Positions 40,522-49,168 of a DNA stretch of 64,000 nt are shown here, piece after piece. Each line of letters starts with the position of its first letter. Position 1 is the first letter of the stretch. The translations under genes and the position numbers were made by a program. A model generated the notes under the pieces. That model worked only from the letters and a program-made list of their open reading frames with translations. It was not told the DNA's origin and made no database searches. Source of the stretch: DAOUJH01 sp965116555 (lineage in GTDB: Bacteria; Chloroflexota; Dehalococcoidia; Lucifugimonadales; QGNO01); contig OZ220698.1 of NCBI GenBank assembly GCA_965116555.1, forward strand, positions 2,232,001-2,296,000. Direction: 5' to 3'.

Positions 40522-42854
40522 GCTGTCACGGTGATCGGAGAACTCTCCGATGTCGTTATCCGTTGCCACACATTATTGATGTGAAGGTCAAGATCTTGAA
40601 GCCTCTCCAATTCTTCCTCTGTGATGTACTGCCTCCCTGAATGGGAAAGCCTGTTTCGAATGGGTTTCAATTCTTCAAACCAGCCCAATTGGGCTCTTCT
40701 GCCTCTTTCCGAAGTCGAACGTGCCCAAACATGGTCGAAATGCTGCCAGTTGTTTTCTGCGATGTGCTTGTAGTCCAGTAGATTCAAGAACTCGTGAGGT
40801 TCGCCCGGCTCGTCATTTGCTTCTGCTCGCATAGCAGCCGATTCGCGAATCGACTGCGGAACTGCGGGTCTCCACCATTCATCCACTCCACCCTCATAGC
40901 GATTATTCAAGACTCTAAAGGTTACATCACGAATACCATTCTCGATGCCACTGACGAGGTTCCGTGCCAACTCAATGTTCCCCTCCTTGCTCTGGGCTAG
41001 AAACTCTTTCAGCCCCTCTGGTTCAAATTTAGGATATTCTGCTTTCACTAAAGCCATAACGCGCATCGCAGAATTTCTGTATCCGCTTGAACCATAGTCC
41101 CTTTGCCTAAAGTCACGCATGACCGCATCTTCATCAGCAGCTTTGAAGTGCTCAATGATCGGTTCTCCCAGATACTTGATGTAGTCTAGTAAGTCTTTGG
41201 GAGATAGTCGCCAAGGTTGCTTTTCATTCCTGCGGTCTAATTCATACGTCAGGGCCTCACCAAGGTAACGCAAAAGGGCTGCGATTCCGTTATTCGTGCA
41301 CAGAAACCCACCTGGTCCCTTGCGCCTGTTCCAGTGTTCACCGCAGCCGTGGGCAAATTCGCTCAAGAACGACTCAATAAACTGTGTACAGCGATCAACG
41401 GCAATATCGTCGTTAGTTAAATAAAGCACCCCCGGATAAAATACACCCGCAGCAATTCTACCTACGATCTGGCTATCCTTGACGGCATCCCGCAAGGTTG
41501 GCCTAGTTATCGGTCTCTTACTGGAATCTGGCCCCCATTCGCCTGCCACCAAGTCATAAAGCGGAGAAGACCTGCGGGTCGCTAAGTTTGCAGCTATCCT
41601 TGAGTTCAATTGGCGAAGCCTATCACGTGGCCCTGCGTTCGGATCGAGAATTTCTGGCTCCAGTTCTACCAACAGGCGCTTGGGAACTCGTACCTGCTTA
41701 CTGTTAATGTCCACAAACATGTTGACTTCTTCACTTCTTTCCAGGTTTTCAAACGCCAGTACTGGGATCTTTCCTTTGGTTGCAAATTCTGTCCGGGCAA
41801 ATCCATAGAGCCGGTGTTGTCCATCTATCAAAAACGCGCTGCGATATTTGTTCGGCAAGTACAATGTCCCCACCACCGGTTCATCGCCGTGCGCCGGACG
41901 ACTAGCATCAAAGCGAATGCGGCCACGGAGGTTTACGACAACGTTAGTCGGGAATATCCCTCCTTTATGTTTTTCTATGTGCTCGGCGATGCTTTTAAGG
42001 CGATTTCGACTTAAGAGTCTCTGGTACGTACCTATTGGATCGTCATCGCTTGAGCCTCGATGGCTTACATAAACTAGCTTTAGCAGCTTCTCCGGTTCTA
42101 TCGTGAACTGATAAAATCGGTTAGAGCCGAATCTGCCTCTTACCGCTGATACCGTTTCATTGAGACCAGATATGTTGCTCCCATCAAGGAGATCTCCTAA
42201 GAGTTGATACCGAGCGGCTGGCCCTAAAATGCCTACGAGCCTCGCGTAGTAGTCGAGTAGGCTATCCCTGAGGATTGCAATTTGATGGTCCTTAGCTCTA
42301 GCCCTATCGGGTTCGCTCCAGTCGATATTCCGCGTTGCATATAAGAATATAACCCGTCTGCGAGAGCCCGGTAGCTTTGTGTGAATAGTTTGTCTTATGG
42401 CGTCTTGTAGTCCTCTTGTTTCATTCAGATCTTTCTGTAGCGACCTTGAACGAAGGCTGGAAGCTGCCTTGCACTCAACTACAATAGCAGTCTCATCATC
42501 GGCAGCAAACACATCAATCTGCTTTGGCGGAATCCCAGAAGCCGTGGAGTCTACCGGTATCTTAAATTGGCGATCTGCGTTTATAAAGTTGAATCGCATT
42601 CCCGCAAATAGGCGCCACACCTCGTCTTCGAGTTTCTCATCGTCTGGCTTCTCCTTGCGCAGCCTGACCTTATTCTGGTAACGACGAAACAGCTCCCAGC
42701 CTTCGGACAATCTTAGCTGTTCCTCGCTTAGAGGAAATGTCTTTTCGTAGTGAAGCTTCTTGCGATTACGAAGGGCTGCAGATATTGAATGTCCTGTCAG
42801 GAGCCCCGCGAGGCCCGTGGACATGCTGTCGGATGGGTCAGAGCTACTATTCAT
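40518..42854 (-). CDS. PD-(D/E)XK nuclease - DGQHR - Swt1-type HEPN three-domain protein
   Basis: In this 778-aa protein, residues ~70-180 look like a restriction-type nuclease: KQIDVFAADDETAIVVECKA gives D114 and E127-x-K129. Residues ~240-560 contain a DGQHR domain (AFLIDGQHRLYGF at 341-353, FVDINSKQVRVPKRLLVEL at 380-398), as in DndB, the phosphorothioation regulator. Residues ~655-778 match the Swt1-type HEPN pattern: DEWWRPAVPQSIR, YKHIAENNWQHF, then KPIRNRLSHSG with R733-x4-H738. HEPN domains are often RNases. The start overlaps the MT-A70 stop (ATGA), so the proteins are coupled. The whole suggests defence, but no named system is recognised. Confidence 0.78.
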   Translation of the reverse strand: MNSSSDPSDSMSTGLAGLLTGHSISAALRNRKKLHYEKTFPLSEEQLRLSEGWELFRRYQNKVRLRKEKPDDEKLEDEVWRLFAGMRFNFINADRQFKIPVDSTASGIPPKQIDVFAADDETAIVVECKAASSLRSRSLQKDLNETRGLQDAIRQTIHTKLPGSRRRVIFLYATRNIDWSEPDRARAKDHQIAILRDSLLDYYARLVGILGPAARYQLLGDLLDGSNISGLNETVSAVRGRFGSNRFYQFTIEPEKLLKLVYVSHRGSSDDDPIGTYQRLLSRNRLKSIAEHIEKHKGGIFPTNVVVNLRGRIRFDASRPAHGDEPVVGTLYLPNKYRSAFLIDGQHRLYGFARTEFATKGKIPVLAFENLERSEEVNMFVDINSKQVRVPKRLLVELEPEILDPNAGPRDRLRQLNSRIAANLATRRSSPLYDLVAGEWGPDSSKRPITRPTLRDAVKDSQIVGRIAAGVFYPGVLYLTNDDIAVDRCTQFIESFLSEFAHGCGEHWNRRKGPGGFLCTNNGIAALLRYLGEALTYELDRRNEKQPWRLSPKDLLDYIKYLGEPIIEHFKAADEDAVMRDFRQRDYGSSGYRNSAMRVMALVKAEYPKFEPEGLKEFLAQSKEGNIELARNLVSGIENGIRDVTFRVLNNRYEGGVDEWWRPAVPQSIRESAAMRAEANDEPGEPHEFLNLLDYKHIAENNWQHFDHVWARSTSERGRRAQLGWFEELKPIRNRLSHSGRQYITEEELERLQDLDLHINNVWQRITTSESSPITVTA

Positions 42855-43471
42855 GATTCTCCAGCGCTTGTCCCGTTTCGACTGGATGTTACAAGTTGGT
42901 CACCCCATTGAACCCACCCTTCCCGGCTGTGACGAGCAAAAAGTTCCAAGTGAGGCCCGGGACTGCATTGTTCTATGATATCGTACAGCTCGTCGGGCTT
43001 TCGAGAGTGCTCGCGCTTCTGTGTTGCCAACAGATTCACTTGACGTCTGCCCGGAGATAGAGTCCTAACTCCGCCCTTTACACCGAAAAGAATCAACTCC
43101 GTAACGTTTCGGAAGTAGAAGCCTACACCCCGACCATCTGGGCCACCATCCTTCCGTACTTTGAACCATACGAGATTTGTCTTGTATTCAAACCCCCAAT
43201 GGCTCATTACTTCCAAGCCCGTCTGTATGAGCGCATTAGGCACCCAAAGGTAAAGGTGGCTTTGTTTGTCAGCGAGATCAGGAACAGGCAATGCCTTAAT
43301 CTCATCATCAGTCAAAGACGGGTAGCGGTGCAAGCGATGGTATTCAGGGGCAACGCGCCCAGTGCGGTTCTTGAAGCGCCAAGGAGGATCGGCCAAGATG
43401 GTTCCGAAAGACCCATGCAACAAATCACTTAGGTCGGCAGTATGATGTTGAGTAATTACCGTGGCGGTCAT
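42851..43471 (-). CDS. MT-A70 family methyltransferase
   Basis: The 206-aa protein has the catalytic DPPW (residues 28-31, in ILADPPWRFKNRTG). It continues with HLYLWVPNALIQTGLEVMSH, LVWFKVRK and the C-terminal KPDELYDIIEQCSPGPHLEL, the SAM-site block of MT-A70 enzymes. Such bacterial enzymes methylate adenine N6 in DNA. It is the first gene of a two-gene operon with the nuclease-DGQHR-HEPN protein (ATGA overlap). This suggests that methylation marks self DNA, or alternatively sets the signal that the partner reads. GAGAGGAAAC precedes the start. Confidence 0.9.
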   Translation of the reverse strand: MTATVITQHHTADLSDLLHGSFGTILADPPWRFKNRTGRVAPEYHRLHRYPSLTDDEIKALPVPDLADKQSHLYLWVPNALIQTGLEVMSHWGFEYKTNLVWFKVRKDGGPDGRGVGFYFRNVTELILFGVKGGVRTLSPGRRQVNLLATQKREHSRKPDELYDIIEQCSPGPHLELFARHSREGWVQWGDQLVTSSRNGTSAGES

Positions 43472-43651
43472 CCGCCAGTTTCCTCTCGTGTTTACGGATA
43501 AACCCCCTCAGCCGCCTAGCGCATCCTAGCATACGCTTGATAGCTTGTCACTCTGGCTGCCACCACTCCGCAACCCCTAACTACACCGATACCATTTTCT
43601 GATAGAGTCTCGGTACGCAACGCCTCAGCCGGATGAACGCAAGGAGGAATC

Positions 43652-44902
43652 ATGGCCCCTAAAGCTCCATCACACATCGTAATCAAGGCGGGCAACCTCG
43701 CCGATGGCAAGGGCGGCCCGTCCCTGCAGGGCATGGCCGTCGTCGCCGAGGGCAGCCGCATCACCCACGTCGTCCCCCAAGCGGAGGTAGCCATCGCTGA
43801 AGGCGCAACCGTGGAGACCTACGACTTCCCCGAAGCCACCCTTGTCCCCGGCCTCGTCGATTGCCATACCCACACCAACATGCCCGGCGACGGCACCTCC
43901 GTCGACGACGTTGGCCTGGAGTCCTACGAAATGCACATACTGCAGGGCGTGAAGCAGGCGCGGCTCGCCCTGGAGACCGGCGTGACCACCATGCGCGATA
44001 ACGGCGGCTGGCACCGGAGCGTGTTCTGGCTCAAGGAGGGCATCCGACGCCAGCTTGTAGCCGGGCCGCGCATACTGGCGTCGGGAAGGCCCATCACCAT
44101 GACCGGCGGACACTGCTGGATGATGGGCTCTGAGGCCGACGGCGTAGACGGCGTGCGACAGGCCGTGCGGGAGCTGGTCTGGGAAGGCGCCGACTTCATC
44201 AAGGTCATGACCACCGGCGGCTCTACGCTGGGCAGCATGCCGGAGCGACCCTCCTACACCGTGGAGGAGCTGATCGCCCTCTCCGACGAAGCACACCGGC
44301 GCAATCGCCTCGTCGGCGCGCATTCCATAGCCACCAAGGGCATCGAGAACGCCCTGGACGCCGGAGTCGACATGCTAATCCACTGCACCTTTGTCCAGCC
44401 CGACGGCACTATAAAGTACGACCCCTGCGTCGGGGAGCGCATCGCTTCAACGGGCACCTGGGTCAACCCCACCATCCACGTGCGGCGCGCCTCCCTACAG
44501 TTGCTGGAAGAGAAGCGAGAAGAGGAGGGCCTAACCCCGGAGGAAGAGGCCCAGCTTGTGGACGTCGTCAAGGCGGTTGAAGACCGAGTGGAAGTGACCC
44601 GACGGCTCATCCAAGACGGCGCAAAGGTCATAGGCGGCTCCGACTGCGGCTGGTATGTCTACCAGTTCGGCTTGTTCCACAAGGAGCTGGAGACGCTGGT
44701 CATGTCCGGCATGACGCACGGAGAGGCGCTGCTGGCCGGCACCAGCGAAGCCGCCAAGTCGCTGGGCGTCGCCGACGAGGTGGGCTCCATCGAGCCGGGC
44801 AAGGAAGCCGACTTTCTGCTCGTCAACGGCGACCCCACGCAGAACATCAGCCACCTGCAGGACGTCGTCGCCGTGTTCAAGAGCGGTATCAGAGTGAAAT
44901 AG
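43652..44902 (+). CDS. metal-dependent amidohydrolase family protein
   Basis: The 416-aa protein has the amidohydrolase barrel: VPGLVDCHTHTNMPG (HxH at strand 1), GADFIKVMTTGG (strand 4 Lys or its equivalent), VGAHSIATKGIENALDAGVD (His) and IGGSDCGWY (Asp). It ends with GSIEPGKEADFLLVNGDPTQ. This layout matches the imidazolonepropionase/prolidase-like amidohydrolase group. A GGAGGAA site precedes the ATG. It hydrolyses an unidentified amide or cyclic amide. The gene is monocistronic, between the defence operon and a dispersed repeat. Confidence 0.92.
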   Translation: MAPKAPSHIVIKAGNLADGKGGPSLQGMAVVAEGSRITHVVPQAEVAIAEGATVETYDFPEATLVPGLVDCHTHTNMPGDGTSVDDVGLESYEMHILQGVKQARLALETGVTTMRDNGGWHRSVFWLKEGIRRQLVAGPRILASGRPITMTGGHCWMMGSEADGVDGVRQAVRELVWEGADFIKVMTTGGSTLGSMPERPSYTVEELIALSDEAHRRNRLVGAHSIATKGIENALDAGVDMLIHCTFVQPDGTIKYDPCVGERIASTGTWVNPTIHVRRASLQLLEEKREEEGLTPEEEAQLVDVVKAVEDRVEVTRRLIQDGAKVIGGSDCGWYVYQFGLFHKELETLVMSGMTHGEALLAGTSEAAKSLGVADEVGSIEPGKEADFLLVNGDPTQNISHLQDVVAVFKSGIRVK

Positions 44903-44910
44903 GGGCTCAC

Positions 44911-45060
44911 TCATCCCCATCTCAATCTTCCCCCGTCAAGGGGGAAGAGGTTGCAGGCAGAACGGGCGGCTGTCTCCAAACTGGGCTTGACTGCTACAGC
45001 CACCGCTTTGGATTCTTCGTCGCTGGTCGCTCCTCAGAATGACAGGCAGGGGCGCTCGTT
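44911..45060. repeat. inverted composite repeat (families B and E)
   Basis: This is the reverse orientation of the element seen at 13370-13487. It has CCCATCTCAATCTTCCCCC and GGGGGAAGAGGTT (family B, 44911-44952), then ACGGGCGGCTG, and GCTTTGGATTCTTCGTCG with CTCCTCAGAATGACAGG (family E). The gap between the amidohydrolase stop and the SulP stop holds nothing else. Confidence 0.8.
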
Positions 45061-45087
45061 CATCCGAATGACACGGGCCCGGGAGGC

Positions 45088-46731
45088 CTAAGGAGCCAGG
45101 AGCTTAGCCGCCACCACGCGCGCCTCGTCCCAGGTTTGCACCCTCTGATCCAACGGTATCTGCCTGAGAATGTTCAGAGCCTCAAGATTCCTGGCAGGCA
45201 TCCCGGCCAGTCCCATCACTATGCAGCCGGTTTCGTAGCTTGCAGCGGTCTCTATGAGTCGCTCAATCACCATAGCCGCGCTTTCGTCAATGTAAACCGT
45301 GTTGGAAAAGTCCAGGATAACCACCTCGTGCTCCCGGATGTCCTCGCCAATGGTGTCCAACAGCTTCCTGGACGATGCGACGGTAAAGGAGCCTCTGAGC
45401 GCAACCAGGCCAACCCTGGCGGTGAAGCCTTCCAGATCGTCCTCTCCCGATCTGCCGCCGAAGAAGCTCTGGTCCAAAATGGGCACCGAGACCACGCTGT
45501 CCAGCTCCAGCCTCTCGAACTGGCGCGCGCTGGTTACCGCAGCGGCTATCATGCCCGCCGCTATGGCCGTGACCAAATCCAGGAACACCGTGAGGCCAAG
45601 GGTAAGCAGCATCACCACCATGTGCTCGCGCTGAATGCGGAGCAACCTGGTGACAAATCTCCATTCCATGGTGTCCAAGGCAACTTTCATGAGGACGCCC
45701 GCCAGGAGGGCGTTGGGTATTTTGGCTACGTAGTCTTCCAGGGCCAGGATCATGACCACCAGGATGGCCACGGCAATCACACCTGCAACAAGGGTAGTCC
45801 CGCCAGCCCTGATGTTGGCTATAGTGCTTGGGGTAGCCCCTGATCCGGGAAGACCCTGGATGAATCCGGTGACTACGGCGCCTAAGCCCTGGGCAAACAG
45901 CTCCTTGTTGGGGTCATGGCGCGCCCGCGTCATGGAGTCACCCACAAGCGCGGTCAGCAAGGTGTCCGCAGACCCTACCAGGGCTAGCACCATCGCGGGC
46001 TCGATGGCGCGCACCAGCGCGTCAAAGGAGAGCGCCGGCAGCTTGACGACCGGCAGGTCCGTGGGTACGTTGCCTATGGTGGGAGCGTTGCTGAACCATA
46101 GGATGGTCACGATGAGCCCCGCAAAGAGGGCTATCAAGGTCGACGGCAAATACTTGTCTAGTCTGCTTGGCCATGCAATGGCTACGGCAAGGGTGACGCC
46201 CGCTATGCCCACGGCGCTGAGATCAAAGCTCTCTAATACTGTTGGCAAGTTCCGTAAAGCTTCAATTGGCCCGCCGGTTACGGGATCGGCTCCCATGAAG
46301 GGCAGAATCTGTACCGATAGGATTATTATTCCAACCCCTGTCATGAACCCGGCTATCACCGAGTAGGGCGTGTAAGTTACGAACCGTCCAATTCGCAGAA
46401 AGCCGAAGAGCATCTGGATGAGCCCCGCCATGATGACGATGGTGAATGCCTGGGCTATGTCCTGAGCGTAGGTGGTGACTATGACGGCCATGGCCACAGT
46501 CATTGAGCCTGTGGGACCCGATATGAGTGACCTGGTGCCGCCGAATACGGCGGCAAAGAATCCTACGGCGACCGCCCCGTATATTCCGGCGGCGGCGCCC
46601 AGCCCTGACGATACGCCGAACGCCAGAGCCACGGGCAGGCCCACCACAGCCGCGGTGATACCGCCAAGGACGTCTCCGAACAAAGACTGGAAGCTGTAAC
46701 GCTGGGGGAGTTGCGCAAGACGATCCCGCAA
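45088..46731 (-). CDS. SulP family anion transporter with STAS domain
   Basis: The start is TTG 46731, with GGGAGGT 5 bp upstream. The frame runs on to 46980 but would pass through the operator region and the divergent DUF917 gene. The 547-aa protein has the SulP membrane core (GLPVALAFGVSSGLGAAAGI, GTRSLISGPTGSMTVAMAVI, GFIQGLPGSGATPSTIANIR). A C-terminal STAS domain follows (EVVILDFSNTVYIDESAAMV). SulP proteins carry sulfate, bicarbonate or other anions. The specificity cannot be read from the sequence. Confidence 0.88.
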   Translation of the reverse strand: MRDRLAQLPQRYSFQSLFGDVLGGITAAVVGLPVALAFGVSSGLGAAAGIYGAVAVGFFAAVFGGTRSLISGPTGSMTVAMAVIVTTYAQDIAQAFTIVIMAGLIQMLFGFLRIGRFVTYTPYSVIAGFMTGVGIIILSVQILPFMGADPVTGGPIEALRNLPTVLESFDLSAVGIAGVTLAVAIAWPSRLDKYLPSTLIALFAGLIVTILWFSNAPTIGNVPTDLPVVKLPALSFDALVRAIEPAMVLALVGSADTLLTALVGDSMTRARHDPNKELFAQGLGAVVTGFIQGLPGSGATPSTIANIRAGGTTLVAGVIAVAILVVMILALEDYVAKIPNALLAGVLMKVALDTMEWRFVTRLLRIQREHMVVMLLTLGLTVFLDLVTAIAAGMIAAAVTSARQFERLELDSVVSVPILDQSFFGGRSGEDDLEGFTARVGLVALRGSFTVASSRKLLDTIGEDIREHEVVILDFSNTVYIDESAAMVIERLIETAASYETGCIVMGLAGMPARNLEALNILRQIPLDQRVQTWDEARVVAAKLLAP

Positions 46732-46752
46732 ATCAGTACCTCCCGGCGGTAT

Positions 46753-46800
46753 CCTATACACAATAGAGTATGGATGTCCAATTAGAATAGTGGATGTCCA
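46753..46800 (-). promoter_or_regulatory. candidate SulP promoter with a palindromic operator pair
   Basis: On the minus strand, TTGGAC (46781-46776) and TATAGG (46758-46753) are 17 bp apart, just ahead of the TTG start. Two copies of the palindrome TGGATGTCCA lie at 46771-46780 and 46791-46800, a spacing of 20 bp (two helical turns). One overlaps the -35 box. This is the layout of a repressor dimer pair. Confidence 0.45.
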
Positions 46801-46826
46801 AACCGCGGACTGCGGACCAACTACGG

Positions 46827-49155
46827 AACTGGAAAAATGTGAGAGCTTGTGCAAGACTGGTCGACGGTCAAAACCATGAATAGGCGTGAAAATAACCCAT
46901 GTGGCAGATAACTGAGCAAGACCTGGAATCAATAGCCATAGGCGCCGGTATCCTCGGCACCGGCGGAGGCGGTAATCCATACATAGGGATGCTCCGCGCC
47001 AGGCAGGCCATCCGGGAGAACGGCCCCGTCAACGTCCTCTCCCCGGATGAGCTTACCGATGACGACCGGATCATCTGCGTCGGCGGCATTGGCGCGCCCA
47101 CGGTTGGCATAGAGAAGATGCGCGACAAGCAGGCCTACTACGCCTTTCGCGCCATCGAGGAGTACACCGGCTCCAAGGCCACTGCCCTCGTCTCCAACGA
47201 GATCGGCGGCAGCAACTCCCTGGAGCCGCTCATACCCGCCGCCATATCCGGCCTTCCCGTGGTGGACGCCGACGGCATGGGCCGCGCCTACCCCGAGTTC
47301 CAGATGAAGACCTACTTTGTCTACGGCGTTCCCTATGTCCCCATGGCCATCTCAGATGAAAAGGGGAACTCCGCCATCATCCCGGAGGCAATCAGCGCCA
47401 AGTGGGTGGAGCGCATGGCGCGCGCACTCACTATCCAAATGGGCTGTGTCGCATGCTACGCAATTGCGCCTATGAACGCTGAGCAGATACGCACCACCGC
47501 CGTTCTGGATTCGCTGACCCTCACCAAGAAGCTGGGAGACGCGGTGAAGAGGGCGCGTCGCCAGCATGAGGACCCCATCGACGCCATCCTGGAGGCCCAT
47601 CCCGGCAAGGTGCTGTTCCAGGGCAAGATCGCCGACCTGGAGCGCCGAACCACCCAGGGCTTCGCGCGGGGAAACGTCACCATAGAAGGCATGGGGCAAT
47701 ACAACGGCAGTCGCATGCGAATAGATTTCCAGAACGAAAATCTCATTGCCCGCATCGACGGCGAGGCCGTCTGCATAGTCCCCGACCTCATCTGCGTCGT
47801 CGATACGGAGCGCGGAGAGCCGATAACTACGGAGCTGCTGCGTTACGGGTTCCGCGTCACTGTGCTGGGCTTCCCCGGGCCGCACCTCTGGACTGCGCCG
47901 CCGGGATTGGCAGTGGCTGGGCCCAGAGCCTTCGGCTACGACGTGGAGTTCGTCCCGCTGGCGCTGGATCCGTCCAGGGTGCTGTCATCGTAACCTTGAC
48001 CTCCCTCAGAAACTGGAAAAATGCGATATCTTGTGCAAGACTGGTCGACGGTCAAAATCCTGAATAGGCGTGAAAATCACCCATGTGGCAGATAACTGAG
48101 CAAGACTTGGAATCAATAGCCATAGGCGCCGGTATCCTCGGCTCCGGTGGAGGCGGTAGTCCCTACTTAGGGATGCTCCGTGCCAGGCTGGCCATCCGGG
48201 AGAACGGCCCGGTCAACGTCCTCTCCCCTGATGAACTTACCGACGACGACCGGATCATCTGCGTCGGCGCCATTGGCGCGCCCACGGTTAGCATAGAGAA
48301 GATGCTCGACAAGCAGGCCTATTACGCCTTTCGCTCCATCGAGGAATACACCGGCTCCAAGGCCACTGCCCTCATCTCCAACGAGATCGGCGGCACCAAC
48401 TCCCTGGAACCGCTCATACCCGCCGCTATGTCCGGACTTCCCGTGGTGGACGCCGACGGCATGGGCCGCGCTTACCCCGAGTTCCAGATGGAAACCTATT
48501 TTGTCTACGGCGTTCCCTACGTCCCCATGGCCATCGCCGACGAAAAGGGGAACTCCGCAATTATCCCGGAGGCAATCAGCGCCAAGTGGGTAGAGCGCAT
48601 GGCGCGCGCCCTCACCATCCAGATGGGCTGTGTAGCCTGCTACGCCATTGCGCCGATGAACGCGGAACAGATACGCACCACCGCCGTACTGGATTCGCTG
48701 ACCTTAACCAAGAAGCTGGGAGACGCGGTGATGAGGGCGCGTCGTCAGCATGAGGACCCAATCGATGCCATCCTGGAGGCCCACCCCGGCAAAGTGCTGT
48801 TCCAGGGCAAGATCTCCGACCTGGAACGCCGCACCACACAAGGCTTCGCCCGAGGAAACCTCACCATAGAAGGTATGGGGCAATACAACGGCGACCGCAT
48901 GCGAATAGAGTTCCAAAACGAAAACCTGATCGCCAGCGTCGACGGCGAGGTCGTGTGCATAGTCCCCGACCTGATCTGCATCGTCGATACGGAGCGCGGG
49001 GAGCCGATAACGACAGAGCTGTTGCGCTACGGGTTCCGCGTCACCGTGCTGGGCTTCCCCGGCCCGCACCTCTGGACTGCGCCGCAGGGATTAGCCGTAG
49101 CCGGGCCCAAAGCCTTTGGCTACGACGTGGAGTTCACCCCGCTGGCGCTGGACGG
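46827..49155 (+). repeat. tandem gene duplication, unit about 1184 bp
   Basis: Unit 1 starts at 46827 and unit 2 at 48011. Both begin AACTGGAAAAATG and share CTTGTGCAAGACTGGTCGAC before the DUF917 ATG. The offset of gene starts is also 1184 bp, so the duplication included about 72 bp of upstream sequence. It ends within the last codons of the gene. Confidence 0.88.
46899..47993 (+). CDS. DUF917 domain protein, copy 1
   Basis: The 364-aa protein is a full DUF917 protein: ESIAIGAGILGTGGGGNPYI at the start, NEIGGSNSLEPLIPA, VVDADGMGRAYPEFQM and a C-terminal block VLGFPGPHLWTAPPGL. DUF917 proteins are usually encoded beside hydantoinase/oxoprolinase subunits and are thought to work with them. 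A nearly identical copy follows at 48083, and a hydantoinase gene lies downstream at 49728. The ATG is preceded by a TGAAAATAACCC stretch with no clear ribosome-binding site, the same in both copies. Confidence 0.88.
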   Translation: MWQITEQDLESIAIGAGILGTGGGGNPYIGMLRARQAIRENGPVNVLSPDELTDDDRIICVGGIGAPTVGIEKMRDKQAYYAFRAIEEYTGSKATALVSNEIGGSNSLEPLIPAAISGLPVVDADGMGRAYPEFQMKTYFVYGVPYVPMAISDEKGNSAIIPEAISAKWVERMARALTIQMGCVACYAIAPMNAEQIRTTAVLDSLTLTKKLGDAVKRARRQHEDPIDAILEAHPGKVLFQGKIADLERRTTQGFARGNVTIEGMGQYNGSRMRIDFQNENLIARIDGEAVCIVPDLICVVDTERGEPITTELLRYGFRVTVLGFPGPHLWTAPPGLAVAGPRAFGYDVEFVPLALDPSRVLSS

Positions 49156-49168
49156 GGCGGCGTGCTGA
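48083..49168 (+). CDS. DUF917 domain protein, copy 2
   Basis: This 361-aa protein differs from copy 1 at scattered positions only, for example GSGGGGSPYLG for GTGGGGNPYIG. The divergence is spread over silent and replacement sites, so both copies appear functional. The C-terminus differs in the last few residues (DGAAC for DPSRVLSS). The next gene, a DHFR-like reductase, starts inside its last codons (GTG 49162). The operon copy2 - DHFR-like - hydantoinase is therefore tightly coupled. Confidence 0.88.
   Translation: MWQITEQDLESIAIGAGILGSGGGGSPYLGMLRARLAIRENGPVNVLSPDELTDDDRIICVGAIGAPTVSIEKMLDKQAYYAFRSIEEYTGSKATALISNEIGGTNSLEPLIPAAMSGLPVVDADGMGRAYPEFQMETYFVYGVPYVPMAIADEKGNSAIIPEAISAKWVERMARALTIQMGCVACYAIAPMNAEQIRTTAVLDSLTLTKKLGDAVMRARRQHEDPIDAILEAHPGKVLFQGKISDLERRTTQGFARGNLTIEGMGQYNGDRMRIEFQNENLIASVDGEVVCIVPDLICIVDTERGEPITTELLRYGFRVTVLGFPGPHLWTAPQGLAVAGPKAFGYDVEFTPLALDGAAC

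Noticed and set aside
44531..44920. Minus-strand ORFs within the amidohydrolase gene
   Set aside because: Shadows of the plus-strand gene, whose motifs are complete.
46732..46980. The SulP frame is open to 46980
   Set aside because: It runs through the candidate operator and into the divergent DUF917 gene; TTG 46731 has a good ribosome-binding site.
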